A DNA stretch of 64,000 nt from Prevotella sp. OH937_COT-195 (GCF_003932845.1 NZ_RQZH01000001.1:124001-188000), one strand, 5' to 3'; positions 10,341-18,762 are shown, counted from the first letter of the stretch. Notes: generated by a model from the letters alone, not told the origin. Translations and numbers: made by a program.

Positions 10341-10581
10341 TCTTTATTTATACTCAAACCATGTCTTTCATGGTATTTGTACCATGTATTTTAACATTCT
10401 CAACTCTTTTTTACTTTTTCTTTTTTTCAACATCAATACGTTGATAGCAAAATGCCGTTAAACCGATGTTTTTATTGTTAAAAGAGGACAAAATATGCGA
10501 CAAATTGGCATGTGACACATTTTTTGCATATATATTTGCAGCAACAAATAAGCATATTATTAAAATTATTATAAAATTAAA

Positions 10582-12057
10582 ATGACAATGAAAAGGTTTA
10601 AAAGCATTCTTCTCTACTCTGCAGTAGTCCTTTCTCTGGCATTCTCAGCCGGAGCGTTCATCAAGGTCGAGGCCGCATCGTCTGCAATACAGGCACCGCC
10701 GGCAGTCGGACAGCCCGTAGATTTGACATACGCGGCAGACAGGGCATTGCCGGCCGTGGTACACATAAGATACTTACAGAACAGCAAAGTGCAGGAGGTG
10801 CAGGTTGATGTAAATCCTTTCGGTGATTTCTTCGATCCGTTCGGGTTCTTCGGAATTCCCGAAGGACAAGGTGGAAAGCAGCGTCGTCAGGTGCAGACAC
10901 CAAAGCGTGAAGCCACCGGTTCGGGTGTAATTATTTCTGCCGATGGTTATATTGTTACAAATAACCATGTGGTAAATGGTGCAGACGAACTGACGGTAAC
11001 TCTGAATGACAACCGCGAATTTTCTGCGCGCATCATAGGAACAGACGAAACGACCGACCTCGCACTGATAAAGATTGATGGTAAAAATCTGCCCACGTTG
11101 CCGGTTGGCGACTCAGACAAACTGCGAGTGGGCGAGTGGGTAATAGCCGTGGGAAATCCTTTCAGTCTGACATCAACCGTCACGGCAGGCATAGTCAGTG
11201 CAAAAGCCCGTTCATTGGGTGCCAACGGTGTGGAGAGTTTCATTCAGACCGATGCTGCCATCAATGCAGGAAACTCCGGTGGAGCTCTTGTAAATACAAG
11301 CGGCGAACTCGTAGGTATAAACGCTATGCTGTATTCGAAGACCGGAAATTACAGCGGTTACGGTTTTGCCATACCAACCACCATTATGAACAAAGTTGTC
11401 GACGACCTGAAGAAATATGGTACTGTGCAACGTGCAATAATAGGTATAAGCGGAATTGACGCACGCAACTACATCGATGATCAGAAACGTAAGAATAATG
11501 AAATAGACCTCGGAACAAACGATGGTATTTATATCTCCGAGGTTCAAGACGGTGGAGCAGGCGAGGAAGCCGGTTTGCAAAAGGGTGACGTAATTATTGC
11601 CATTGACGGAAGAAAGGTATCAAAGATGGCAGAACTTCAGGAATACCTTGCCAATAAACGTCCGGGCGATGATGTGAAAATAACATTATTGCGTAAAAAG
11701 AATCGGAAGAATATCAATGTCGCACTGAAAAACCCGCAAGGCAATACGAGGATAATGAAAGAAGCTGACATGGATGTACTCGGCGCAACTTTCCGTGAAG
11801 TAAACGATCAGGAGAAAAGAGAACTCGAGATTTCTTATGGATTGAAAGTGACCAATGTTACGGGAGGTATGATGAAAGGACGCGTAAACAAGGGATTCAT
11901 CATTCTCAACGTCAACAAGAAACCGATGAAGAGCCTGAGAGATTTACAGATGGAAGTAAAGGCAGTGTCAAAGAGCGACGAGCCGGTACTTCATATAAAG
12001 GGTATCCAGCCGTCGGGAAGGATAGATTATATCTCTGTTCCAATAAATAATGAATAA
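10582..12057 (+). CDS. periplasmic serine protease, HtrA/Deg family
   Basis: A 491-residue protease and chaperone of the Do family, acting on misfolded envelope proteins. An N-terminal hydrophobic signal (residues 7-25) is followed by the trypsin-like domain with triad His129 (NNHV), Asp159 (TDLAL) and Ser232 (GNSGG). Two PDZ domains follow, at about 285-385 (GIYISEVQDGGAGEEAGL) and 400-485. A Phe/Pro/Gly-rich loop at 78-95 lies between the start of the protease and its core, as in other DegP homologues. It stands alone with a hairpin terminator downstream. A TATATTTG box at 10531-10538 is a candidate -7 element, but no good -33 box is seen. Confidence 0.95.
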   Translation: MTMKRFKSILLYSAVVLSLAFSAGAFIKVEAASSAIQAPPAVGQPVDLTYAADRALPAVVHIRYLQNSKVQEVQVDVNPFGDFFDPFGFFGIPEGQGGKQRRQVQTPKREATGSGVIISADGYIVTNNHVVNGADELTVTLNDNREFSARIIGTDETTDLALIKIDGKNLPTLPVGDSDKLRVGEWVIAVGNPFSLTSTVTAGIVSAKARSLGANGVESFIQTDAAINAGNSGGALVNTSGELVGINAMLYSKTGNYSGYGFAIPTTIMNKVVDDLKKYGTVQRAIIGISGIDARNYIDDQKRKNNEIDLGTNDGIYISEVQDGGAGEEAGLQKGDVIIAIDGRKVSKMAELQEYLANKRPGDDVKITLLRKKNRKNINVALKNPQGNTRIMKEADMDVLGATFREVNDQEKRELEISYGLKVTNVTGGMMKGRVNKGFIILNVNKKPMKSLRDLQMEVKAVSKSDEPVLHIKGIQPSGRIDYISVPINNE

Positions 12058-12081
12058 CATTCCTATAATCTGAAAATAAAA

Positions 12082-12115
12082 ATTGGCTGCATATCCGTAA
12101 TGGTGTGCAGCCAAT
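12082..12115 (+). terminator. hairpin terminator after htrA
   Basis: Perfect 9-bp arms, ATTGGCTGC at 12082-12090 and GCAGCCAAT at 12107-12115, lie 25 bp after the stop. The following sequence (ATCATTT) is only modestly T-rich. Confidence 0.6.
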
Positions 12116-12122
12116 ATCATTT

Positions 12123-12319
12123 AACCCAAATCGGTCATTAGAACCCTCAACCGATTTTGTTCGATTGTTGAGCAGATGTGCAGCCGTTTAATCGAAGTCG
12201 TAGCGAGCTGTGTCGAGATGAAATGGCTGCGCAGATGTCAGCAAGCGGGCTAAAGCAGTTGGGAAGCGTAACGGCAATGGCAAATCTAAGCAAATGCGGT
12301 CTAATGACCGATTTGGGTT
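12123..12319 (+). repeat. ~198-bp MITE-like element, copy 1
   Basis: A 197-bp element whose ends are 20-bp perfect inverted repeats beginning AACCCAAATCGGTCATT (12123-12142 and 12300-12319). If the element proper starts at ACCCAAAT, TTA flanks both sides, which looks like a 3-bp target duplication. Internal hairpins are at 12146-12172 (CTCAAC/GTTGAG) and 12178-12232 (a long imperfect stem). It carries no plausible protein gene. It is about 93% identical to the copy at 13907-14104, in the same orientation, and the two flank the asparaginase gene. A non-autonomous transposable element is my inference. Confidence 0.85.
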
Positions 12320-12470
12320 TAAGTAGGCATTCATAATTAATCGCCGGTATATATAAGACTGCTTTTAAGTACCTGCTTGCATTTTAACAACCGATAAAAA
12401 GCGGTAAATATCATTGAAATGTTTCAAAACGCATCCTTTCGCCTAATGAATTGCAAATCTGTTTTGTTTT

Positions 12471-12503
12471 TTTTGCAAGATAGAAATAATTGAACTAAAT
12501 TTG
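12471..12503 (+). promoter_or_regulatory. ansA promoter
   Basis: TTTTG at 12471-12475, a 20-bp spacer, and TAAATTTG at 12496-12503 fit the Bacteroidota -33/-7 consensus. It lies 41 bp before the start codon and outside MITE-like copy 1. Confidence 0.65.
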
Positions 12504-12544
12504 CAGAAAATTATATCGCAAACGTTGACTTACCTTGAAATACT

Positions 12545-13570
12545 ATGAATAAAGTCCTTATTATCTATACCGGCGGTACAATAGGCATGGATTGCAATAC
12601 CAAGACAGGTGCGCTTGAACCGTTACAATTTGACAAACTATCTGCAAAGATGCCCGAGTTGGCACAGATGCCGACAGCAATAGAGGTGTATCAGTTTGCC
12701 CCTCCAATAGATTCGTCGGACATTACGCCGTCGCAGTGGTCGCAGTTGGTAAGGGTTATAACAGATAACTACGACGGTTACGACGGTTTTGTCGTCCTGC
12801 ATGGAACGGATACTATGGCATTTACTGCATCTGCATTGTCGTTTATGCTCGAAAATCTTACGAAACCTGTTGTGCTTACGGGTAGTCAGGTTCCGATAGG
12901 ACATTTGCGCACCGATGGTAAGGAGAACCTCATTACGAGTATAGAGATTGCCTTGGCAAAGCATGCAGACGGATTACCAATGGTTCCGGAAGTATGTATA
13001 TATTTCAATGGCAGGTTGCTTCGCGGCAACCGTTCGACAAAAGTAAATGCCGATGGCTTCAATGCTTTCGATTCTTTCAATTATCCGCACCTTGCGGATG
13101 CCGGCATAAACATTGTTTATCACGAGGAATACATAATGAGACCGGACTATGGCAAGCCCATGACACCTCATTTCGACCTTGATCCTAACGTGGTAATATT
13201 CACATTATTCCCCGGAATACAAGACAATGTGGTACGTCACGCACTCGATGTTCCGGAGTTGCGGTCTATCGTGATGAGGTCGTATGGCAGCGGCAATGCC
13301 CCGCAGCGTCCTTGTCTTATGGATATGTTGTGCGATGCGTCGAGCCGCGGCATAAACATTGTCAATATAAGCCAATGTGCCGAAGGTACAGTGGAAATGG
13401 AACGCTACGACACCGGTTATCAACTGAAAAATGCCCGCGTAATATCAGGTTACGACAGTACTGTGGAAAGTGCTGTGACAAAACTTATGTATCTCCAAGG
13501 CAAATATAGTGACCCGGAGGTTGTGAGGGAGAAGATGAGCCAAAACCTGCGAGGGGAAATCTCGTTGTAG
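12545..13570 (+). CDS. ansA: asparaginase, type I
   Basis: Hydrolyses L-asparagine to aspartate and ammonia. The 341 residues have the two catalytic threonine motifs: TGGTIG with Thr12, and HGTDT with Thr88 and Asp89. A GSQVPIGHLRTDGKENL block near residue 117 supplies the lysine. There is no signal peptide, which fits the cytoplasmic type I enzyme. The gene has its own promoter and is bracketed by two direct copies of a ~198-bp element and by a 62-nt repeat on its 3' side. The coding region itself looks ordinary. Confidence 0.94.
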   Translation: MNKVLIIYTGGTIGMDCNTKTGALEPLQFDKLSAKMPELAQMPTAIEVYQFAPPIDSSDITPSQWSQLVRVITDNYDGYDGFVVLHGTDTMAFTASALSFMLENLTKPVVLTGSQVPIGHLRTDGKENLITSIEIALAKHADGLPMVPEVCIYFNGRLLRGNRSTKVNADGFNAFDSFNYPHLADAGINIVYHEEYIMRPDYGKPMTPHFDLDPNVVIFTLFPGIQDNVVRHALDVPELRSIVMRSYGSGNAPQRPCLMDMLCDASSRGINIVNISQCAEGTVEMERYDTGYQLKNARVISGYDSTVESAVTKLMYLQGKYSDPEVVREKMSQNLRGEISL

Positions 13571-13742
13571 GAAATAAAGGTTGGCTTTATCTGACAAAGA
13601 TAATTTATATCCTCCACTTGACTTTCTCACTGTATATTTAAAACTTGAGGTCTCGGTAAAAGTAACTAATTTTACAGAGTTCTCGAAACATTTGAGCCAC
13701 TTATCACCCCGAACCGGCATTTCATTTGTGCTTAATCGTAAT

Positions 13743-13805
13743 GCAATATCGCCGAAATTACTTACCAATTTCGGCGGTTTTACTCATCAATTTCGGCTAA
13801 ATTGC
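13743..13805. repeat. ~62-nt three-unit intergenic repeat, locus 1
   Basis: Outer arms GCAATATCGCCGAAATT (13743-13759) and AATTTCGGCTAAATTGC (13789-13805) are imperfect inverted repeats. A third unit, CAATTTCGGCGGTTTT, lies between them at 13766-13781. Length and layout match loci at 26364, 42009 and 60758. Confidence 0.75.
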
Positions 13806-13906
13806 CAAACATTTCCAATCTAATGAAAAGCATGCTTATCATCAACTCGTAACAAAAAGTATGTCAATAAAATACATACGGATAGTATTATGCAGAATTA
13901 TTTTTA

Positions 13907-14104
13907 AACCCAAATCGGTCATTAGAACCCTCAACCGATCTTGTTCGATTGTTGAGCAGATGTGCGGCCGTTTCATCGAAGGCGTAGCGGGCTACGTCGG
14001 GATGTAATGGCTGTGCAGATGTCAGCAAGCGGGCTTAAAGCAGTTGGGAAGCGTAACGGCAATGGCAAATCTAAGCAAACGCGGTCTAATGACAGATTTG
14101 GGTT
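13907..14104 (+). repeat. ~198-bp MITE-like element, copy 2
   Basis: A 198-bp copy of the element at 12123-12319, same orientation, with about 13 differences. Terminal inverted repeats are 13907-13926 and 14085-14104, with one mismatch (GACAGA against GACCGA). TAA flanks both sides outside ACCCAAAT...ATTTGGGT, again a possible 3-bp duplication. The central hairpin contains a perfect inner stem, CGTAGC-GG-GCTACG. Most differences from copy 1 lie in the central stem and keep it paired. Confidence 0.85.
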
Positions 14105-14249
14105 AAAGATTTCTGCAGAAAGTAACTATTTTTGCAGAGGTATTGATTTGGTTCAAATTTGGCATGAATAACGTTTCAAAATGTCTCTTTATATCTACTT
14201 TGGGAGATTTGCAAACAAAGAGGATAGTTTCTGTGTGTAATTAAAAAAA

Positions 14250-14299
14250 TGATAGTCAGTTTGTTATGTGTGTATTTTACATTTCCAAACTGACTATCA
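14250..14299 (-). terminator. rho-independent terminator of tRNA-Arg
   Basis: Perfect 14-bp arms at 14250-14263 and 14286-14299 (TGATAGTCAGTTTG and its complement). On the minus strand a run of seven T follows (A tract at 14243-14249). The hairpin starts 4 bp from the tRNA 3' end. Confidence 0.9.
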
Positions 14300-14302
14300 A
14301 TG

Positions 14303-14377
14303 TGATTCCGTTGGGGTTCGAACCCAAGACCCACAGCTTAGAAGGCTGTTGCTCTAATCCAACTGAGCTACGGAACC
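14303..14377 (-). tRNA. tRNA-Arg (anticodon TCT)
   Basis: A 75-nt gene read leftwards. The acceptor stem GGTTCCG pairs with CGGAATC (one G-T pair), with discriminator A and no encoded CCA. The D arm is TAGCTCAGTTGGATTAGAGC, the anticodon loop CTTCTAA on an ACAGC/GCTGT stem gives TCT, and the T arm contains GGTTCGAACCC. It would read AGA and probably AGG. Confidence 0.96.
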
Positions 14378-14417
14378 ATGTTTCGTATTATCAATCAATG
14401 CTTTGTTAATTCGGGTG

Positions 14418-14449
14418 CAAAGGTAGGTGTTTTTATGCGCAAATCCAAA
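14418..14449 (-). promoter_or_regulatory. tRNA-Arg promoter
   Basis: On the minus strand TTTG (14446-14449), a 20-bp spacer and TACCTTTG (14418-14425) precede the tRNA. The predicted transcript start is about 30-35 bp upstream of the tRNA 5' end. Confidence 0.75.
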
Positions 14450-14489
14450 TTTTTAATATAAAAAACTTAATAATTAGGAAAAGAAACGG

Positions 14490-14497
14490 TAACTTTG
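14490..14497 (+). promoter_or_regulatory. -7 promoter element abutting a start codon (TAACTTTG)
   Basis: A TAACTTTG consensus -7 box ends only 4 bp before the ATG at 14502, which would give a leaderless or nearly leaderless mRNA. No clear TTTG is seen at the -33 position. Confidence 0.5.
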
Positions 14498-14501
14498 CAA
14501 C

Positions 14502-15485
14502 ATGAAACAAATCAGATGGGGGTTTATTGGTTGCGGCGAAGTTACTGAAAAGAAATCCGGTCCTGCGTTCAGAGAGGTTGAAGGCTCTGACGTTGTTGCC
14601 GTGATGGGACGCAATCCTCGCAAGACGCGTTTGTATGCAGAAAGGCATCATATACCGAAATGGTACACTGATGCTTCGGAGTTGATTGATGACCCCGACG
14701 TGAATGCCATATATATAGCCACACCGCCGTCGAGCCATGCCACGTTTGCCATTATGGCAATGAAGGCGGGCAAACCTGTATATGTAGAGAAGCCTCTGGC
14801 ATCAAGTTATGACGATTGCGTCAGAGTGAACAGGGTAAGCGAACAGACGGGTATTCCATGCTTTGTTGCATATTACAGAAGGTATCTTCCATATTTCGTA
14901 AAGGTGAAGAATCTTGTAAACTCAGGCGCGATAGGAAAGATTATGAACGTTCAGTTGCGTTTCTCATGTCCTCCGCGTGAGATAGACCATTCCATACCAT
15001 CCGAACTCCCTTGGCGTCTTCAACCGGATATTTCGGGCGGCGGATATTTCTATGACTTGGCTCCCCATCAGTTTGATTTGCTTCAATATATGTTTGGCAT
15101 TATTATAAAGACGGAGGGTATCTGCATTAATCGCGGAGGGTTTTATAAAGCAGAAGATACCATTAGTGCCTGCTTTCAGTTTGAGTCGGGAGTTCCCGGC
15201 AGTGGTTCATGGTGTTTTGTGGGGCACGAATCATCTCGTGATGACAGGATTGAGGTTATAGGCGATGCCGGTATGCTGTCATTTTCTGTATTCAGTTATG
15301 CACCAATAGAACTAATCACAAGTGAAGGACAGACGAGCATTACCGTGCCCAATCCGCCGTATGTTCAGTTGCCGATAATAAAAAGTGTTATTGAACATCT
15401 TCAGGGGAGTAATGTCTGTGTGTGTACGAGTGTGTCCGCAACCCCCGTGAATTGGGTCATGGACAGAATCTTGGGAAAATTTTGA
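14502..15485 (+). CDS. Gfo/Idh/MocA-family oxidoreductase
   Basis: A 327-residue NAD(P)-dependent sugar or sugar-acid dehydrogenase-like protein. The Rossmann motif GFIGCGEV is at residues 7-14. EKPLASSYDDCVRV near residue 97 holds the family EKP motif, and the C-terminal alpha/beta domain begins around residue 120. The substrate cannot be told from sequence. The Rossmann strand starts at residue 5, so the ATG at 14502 must be the start even though a promoter box lies directly before it. The DUF4421 gene follows 3 bp after the stop. Confidence 0.9.
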   Translation: MKQIRWGFIGCGEVTEKKSGPAFREVEGSDVVAVMGRNPRKTRLYAERHHIPKWYTDASELIDDPDVNAIYIATPPSSHATFAIMAMKAGKPVYVEKPLASSYDDCVRVNRVSEQTGIPCFVAYYRRYLPYFVKVKNLVNSGAIGKIMNVQLRFSCPPREIDHSIPSELPWRLQPDISGGGYFYDLAPHQFDLLQYMFGIIIKTEGICINRGGFYKAEDTISACFQFESGVPGSGSWCFVGHESSRDDRIEVIGDAGMLSFSVFSYAPIELITSEGQTSITVPNPPYVQLPIIKSVIEHLQGSNVCVCTSVSATPVNWVMDRILGKF

Positions 15486-15488
15486 TAA

Positions 15489-16619
15489 ATGTATTTGTTC
15501 AAGGCATACAAATATCTCAGGCTTTATGTAACATACGTTTTGTGCTTTGCTTCGCAGTGCCTCATGGCATACGACGGTGCATTGATGCAAGATAGTATCG
15601 CTACGGCTCAGACAGACAACATTGAGAAAAAGGGGGGCATATCTGCTTTACTAAAATCTTTCAACGAGATTGATACTACCTATATCGAGCCGCAACATTA
15701 CAACTATACAGTTATGCTGCAGAATACTACTACATACGAGATGTATCATCTGCGTAGCAAGGAAGGTATGGCTGTTACCTTTGCCCCGAAGCCTACCGTG
15801 AAAGTTGGTCCTTATATAGGTTGGCGGTGGGTATTCCTCGGATATACGTTCGACATAAGCCGTCTGTCAAGCGGAAAGAATAAGAAAGAATTAGACTTCA
15901 GTATATATAGTTCACATGTTGGTATCGACCTATATTATCGCAAAACGGGCGACGATTATCTTATAAGATATATAAAAGACGGTAATTGGCGCATAAGACC
16001 AAAAAATCTTGCATTCGATGGTATAGAGGTAGCAATAAAAGGTTTTAATGTTTACTATATTTTCAATCACAAGAAATTTTCTTATCCAGCCGCTTTCAGT
16101 CAGAGTACCATTCAGAAGAAGAGTTGCGGTTCGCCACTTGTAGGTATTGGATACGCCAACCATTCGCTTTCTCTCGACTACAATAAACTACATGATATTA
16201 TTGCAGACATTGCTGAAAAGAATAAGGTGACAATTGATACCGGATTGATGTTCAATCATGTTAAATATGTTGATTACTCGCTGTCCGGCGGGTATGCATA
16301 CAATTATGTGTTTGCCCGTAACTGCCTTCTTTCTGCCTCCATGTCTTTGGCCATAGCCTATAAAAGAGCTTTAGGCGAGAGACCGGAAAATGATTCTCAA
16401 TTACTCGATTTCAAATTCTCTAATTTCAACTTGGATGCCATTGGGCGTTTCGGGTTTGTGTATAACAACATGAATTGGTATTGTGGTGCAAGTGCCATAA
16501 TCAAGGCATATAATTATAACAAGCCACAATTCTCGACTAATAACATTTTTGGTTATTTGAACATTTATATTGGTGTAAACTTTGGGAAAATGCGAAAATA
16601 CAAGAAGAAAAATAAATAA
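15489..16619 (+). CDS. DUF4421 family outer-membrane-like protein
   Basis: A 376-residue protein with an N-terminal signal (hydrophobic residues about 10-27, ending LMA). The block DTTYIEPQHYNYTVM at about residues 58-72 and YIGWRWVFLGYTFD at about 110-123 match the Bacteroidota family DUF4421. Alternating aromatic strands and the terminal segment suggest a beta-barrel. Function unknown. It is 3 bp downstream of the oxidoreductase and 5 bp upstream of the DUF1460 gene, so the three probably form one transcript. Confidence 0.8.
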   Translation: MYLFKAYKYLRLYVTYVLCFASQCLMAYDGALMQDSIATAQTDNIEKKGGISALLKSFNEIDTTYIEPQHYNYTVMLQNTTTYEMYHLRSKEGMAVTFAPKPTVKVGPYIGWRWVFLGYTFDISRLSSGKNKKELDFSIYSSHVGIDLYYRKTGDDYLIRYIKDGNWRIRPKNLAFDGIEVAIKGFNVYYIFNHKKFSYPAAFSQSTIQKKSCGSPLVGIGYANHSLSLDYNKLHDIIADIAEKNKVTIDTGLMFNHVKYVDYSLSGGYAYNYVFARNCLLSASMSLAIAYKRALGERPENDSQLLDFKFSNFNLDAIGRFGFVYNNMNWYCGASAIIKAYNYNKPQFSTNNIFGYLNIYIGVNFGKMRKYKKKNK

Positions 16620-16624
16620 ATGGA

Positions 16625-17479
16625 ATGATTAGGAGTTTTCTTATTGTCATAATGTTTTTTGTGGCATCGTTTGCAAGTGCTTCAAACGGGGTGACATATT
16701 CTCGTGAAGACAGTTTGATGTTGGTTAGACTTTTGTCAGAAGGAAAGTTGCGACCAAAAGGTACTAATCTCGTGTTGTTCTTTGCAAGAAAGTTTATGGG
16801 ACGACCGTATGTTGCACATACGTTGGAAGTGAACAAGAAGGAGCGGCTTGTCGTCAACCTTCGTGAACTTGATTGTACTACATATATAGAGACAGTGCTC
16901 GCATTGACAATGACGGTGGACAAGGGCGGTGTTACTTTTAAAGATTATTGCAACAATCTTACCATGCTTAGGTACAAGAATGGTATGCTGAATGATTATT
17001 CCTCACGCTTGCATTATTTTACCGAATGGATAAATGATAATGTCAAGAAAGGAATTGTCAAAGAAGTTATGGGAAGCAAAGAGTTGTTCTGTGGTGTTCA
17101 GACGGTAGATGCCACCTACATGACTTCACACAGTGACAGTTACAAAATGCTTGCAGGAGACACTGCGATGATTAGGAAAATAGGCATTATGGAGAAAGAA
17201 ATTAGCGGACAGCGACATCGGTATATCCCTAATGTTAAAATAGACGATACTTGTGAATTACGCAAAACAATACATGACGGCGATGTAATTGCCATTGTAA
17301 CTAACAAGAAAGGACTCGAAATATCCCATCTTGGTTTTGCTGTGTGGCGACGCGACGGATTGCATCTTCTCAATGCCTCGTCCGTAAGGCGCAGGGTGGT
17401 AGAGGAGAATGCCACTTTAAGTAAATACCTTGTCAGAAGAAAAACAGCACTCGGGATACGAGTGCTGCGTTTGAGGTAA
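16625..17479 (+). CDS. DUF1460 family cysteine amidase-like protein
   Basis: A 284-residue secreted protein with a signal peptide (residues 1-19). The DUF1460 family has an NlpC/P60-like fold and is described as N-acetylmuramoyl-L-alanine amidase-like. Candidate catalytic residues are Cys84 (RELDCTTYIE) and His235 (ISHLGFAV). A peptidoglycan-related role in the periplasm is likely but inferred. The last codons contain a perfect 9-bp hairpin (17445-17467) that is not followed by a T run, so I do not call it a terminator. Confidence 0.85.
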   Translation: MIRSFLIVIMFFVASFASASNGVTYSREDSLMLVRLLSEGKLRPKGTNLVLFFARKFMGRPYVAHTLEVNKKERLVVNLRELDCTTYIETVLALTMTVDKGGVTFKDYCNNLTMLRYKNGMLNDYSSRLHYFTEWINDNVKKGIVKEVMGSKELFCGVQTVDATYMTSHSDSYKMLAGDTAMIRKIGIMEKEISGQRHRYIPNVKIDDTCELRKTIHDGDVIAIVTNKKGLEISHLGFAVWRRDGLHLLNASSVRRRVVEENATLSKYLVRRKTALGIRVLRLR

Positions 17480-17562
17480 ATTCTGTCTGCCGGATATATA
17501 TGGAGTCTATATTGTTGAAATAACGGCATTATTTACTCCTTATATTTTGGCAGGGCTATGTT

Positions 17563-18762
17563 TCATTCTTCCCGACGTGTAATCTTAGACATGTTCATCT
17601 CCGAGACCTTTCCGTCAGGATTAACCCTTGCAGATATGTTGTAGGTGTTTTTGTCGCTTCCGGACTCTCCGCGTATGATGTCTTGATCGGCAGTGAACCG
17701 CACGACATATTCAAACTTTCCATCTCCTATTTCACGTTTCGTTATCTTATAGTCATTACGCAACCTCCAAATGATATTCGTTACTCCTTCTTTGTACGAG
17801 CGGTTCATGTAATCTATGACATCTCCTTTCGATGCATTCTCACGTCCGAGGAACGATGACATTACCTCTGCCACTGATGATGTGAGTTCGCCTTCGTTCC
17901 TTGAGTTTATACTCACGAAGAACTTATGGAATACCTCACTTATCATCTGCCTGTCTTCTTGGTTCAACTCTTTTGCCTTCAGTTTGTTCAGTGTCGCAAG
18001 TGCCTCGTCGTAGTGTTCCCCTGTGGCATGCTTGTCTATATACCTTTGGTATGCTTCCTGTGTATTCTCTTCTGATGCCTTTGCCCAATCAATAATGTCT
18101 ATCTTGTGTATCAATTCTGTTTTGTGTGGCGAGTCCGGGTTTTCGTTGAGATACCTGATTATTTCTTCTTTATTGTTGCTTTTTGCAATGATGTTCCACG
18201 CGTCGTCAGCTTTCTTCAGTTTGTCCAAATGTGCCGTTATGCTGTCTCTATGTTCTTGGGGCGCATCAATAAAGTTGTCAAGATACTGTTGAAGCACGGT
18301 AGGGTCGTTGCTTTTCATCGCAAACTCATATTCTTCTTTTTCTGTGCGTGCTTTGGCATTGCTGTATGAATATATCAGCACTCCACATGCGAGCAGTGCT
18401 ATAATGAATGATACTGTTATTGCCGTGAAATTTCTTTTTTTCTTTTTTTCTTGCCGGTTGTCGTCTCTTTCTTGTTGTGTATCTGTCATATTTACCGTAT
18501 GTTCTCGTACCGGTATTGATTGTACAGTGTTCTGTGGTTGCACCGTTGGTTGTTGTGGCGAGTTTGTTCCCTGTGCTATTTCTACGGCTTGGTTGTTTAC
18601 CGGTTGATGACAGTTTGGACAAAAGTGTTCGTCACGGAAGTATATTTCGCCACACCTTGTGCATCTGTTTGTTTTCCCTGCGATTTCCACACCGCAACTT
18701 GGGCATATCGGAGCTTTATCGCTTACTTGATGTCCGCATTCGGGACATTTTATTATAGCCAT
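17563..18762 (-). CDS. double zinc-ribbon, single-pass membrane protein
   Basis: A 399-residue protein. Two zinc ribbons open it: Cys6/9/20/23 and Cys34/37/48/51. A Gln/Pro/Thr-rich linker and a basic stop (EKKKKR, 105-110) precede one membrane helix (about 112-133). The zinc end would be cytoplasmic and the rest periplasmic. Residues about 143-265 hold three ~40-residue helical repeats, each with a Tyr-Leu/Ile plus acidic centre (QQYLD, IRYLN, QRYID). The C-terminal ~120 residues may be an NTF2-like domain (SEVFHKFFVSINSRNEGEL). I do not recognise a characterised family. The GH25 gene lies upstream on the same strand (58 bp). Confidence 0.8.
   Translation of the reverse strand: MAIIKCPECGHQVSDKAPICPSCGVEIAGKTNRCTRCGEIYFRDEHFCPNCHQPVNNQAVEIAQGTNSPQQPTVQPQNTVQSIPVREHTVNMTDTQQERDDNRQEKKKKRNFTAITVSFIIALLACGVLIYSYSNAKARTEKEEYEFAMKSNDPTVLQQYLDNFIDAPQEHRDSITAHLDKLKKADDAWNIIAKSNNKEEIIRYLNENPDSPHKTELIHKIDIIDWAKASEENTQEAYQRYIDKHATGEHYDEALATLNKLKAKELNQEDRQMISEVFHKFFVSINSRNEGELTSSVAEVMSSFLGRENASKGDVIDYMNRSYKEGVTNIIWRLRNDYKITKREIGDGKFEYVVRFTADQDIIRGESGSDKNTYNISARVNPDGKVSEMNMSKITRREE

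Larger units (their letters stand above)
12058..12544. other. 487-bp intergenic region between htrA and ansA
   Basis: Holds the htrA terminator (12082-12115), MITE-like copy 1 (12123-12319), an AT-rich stretch, and the ansA promoter (12471-12503). I see no gene in it. Confidence 0.8.
13571..14501. other. 931-bp intergenic region with repeats and a tRNA gene
   Basis: Contains, in order, unassigned AT-rich DNA (13571-13742), a 62-nt three-unit repeat (13743-13805), MITE-like copy 2 (13907-14104), a leftward terminator (14250-14299), tRNA-Arg (14303-14377) and back-to-back promoters for the tRNA and the oxidoreductase. The open frames here (13581-13823 and 13962-14171) overlap repeats and look non-coding. 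Confidence 0.8.

Noticed and set aside
13581..13823. 80-residue open frame after ansA
   Set aside because: It runs through the 62-nt repeat, has no ATG start, and its translation shows no domain or signal; likely chance.
13962..14171. 69-residue open frame inside MITE-like copy 2
   Set aside because: It crosses the element's right end into unrelated sequence, and copy 1 carries a one-base indel in the same stretch, so the frame is not kept.
17445..17467. Perfect 9-bp hairpin at the end of the DUF1460 gene
   Set aside because: It lies inside the coding region and is not followed by a T run, so a terminator is not supported.
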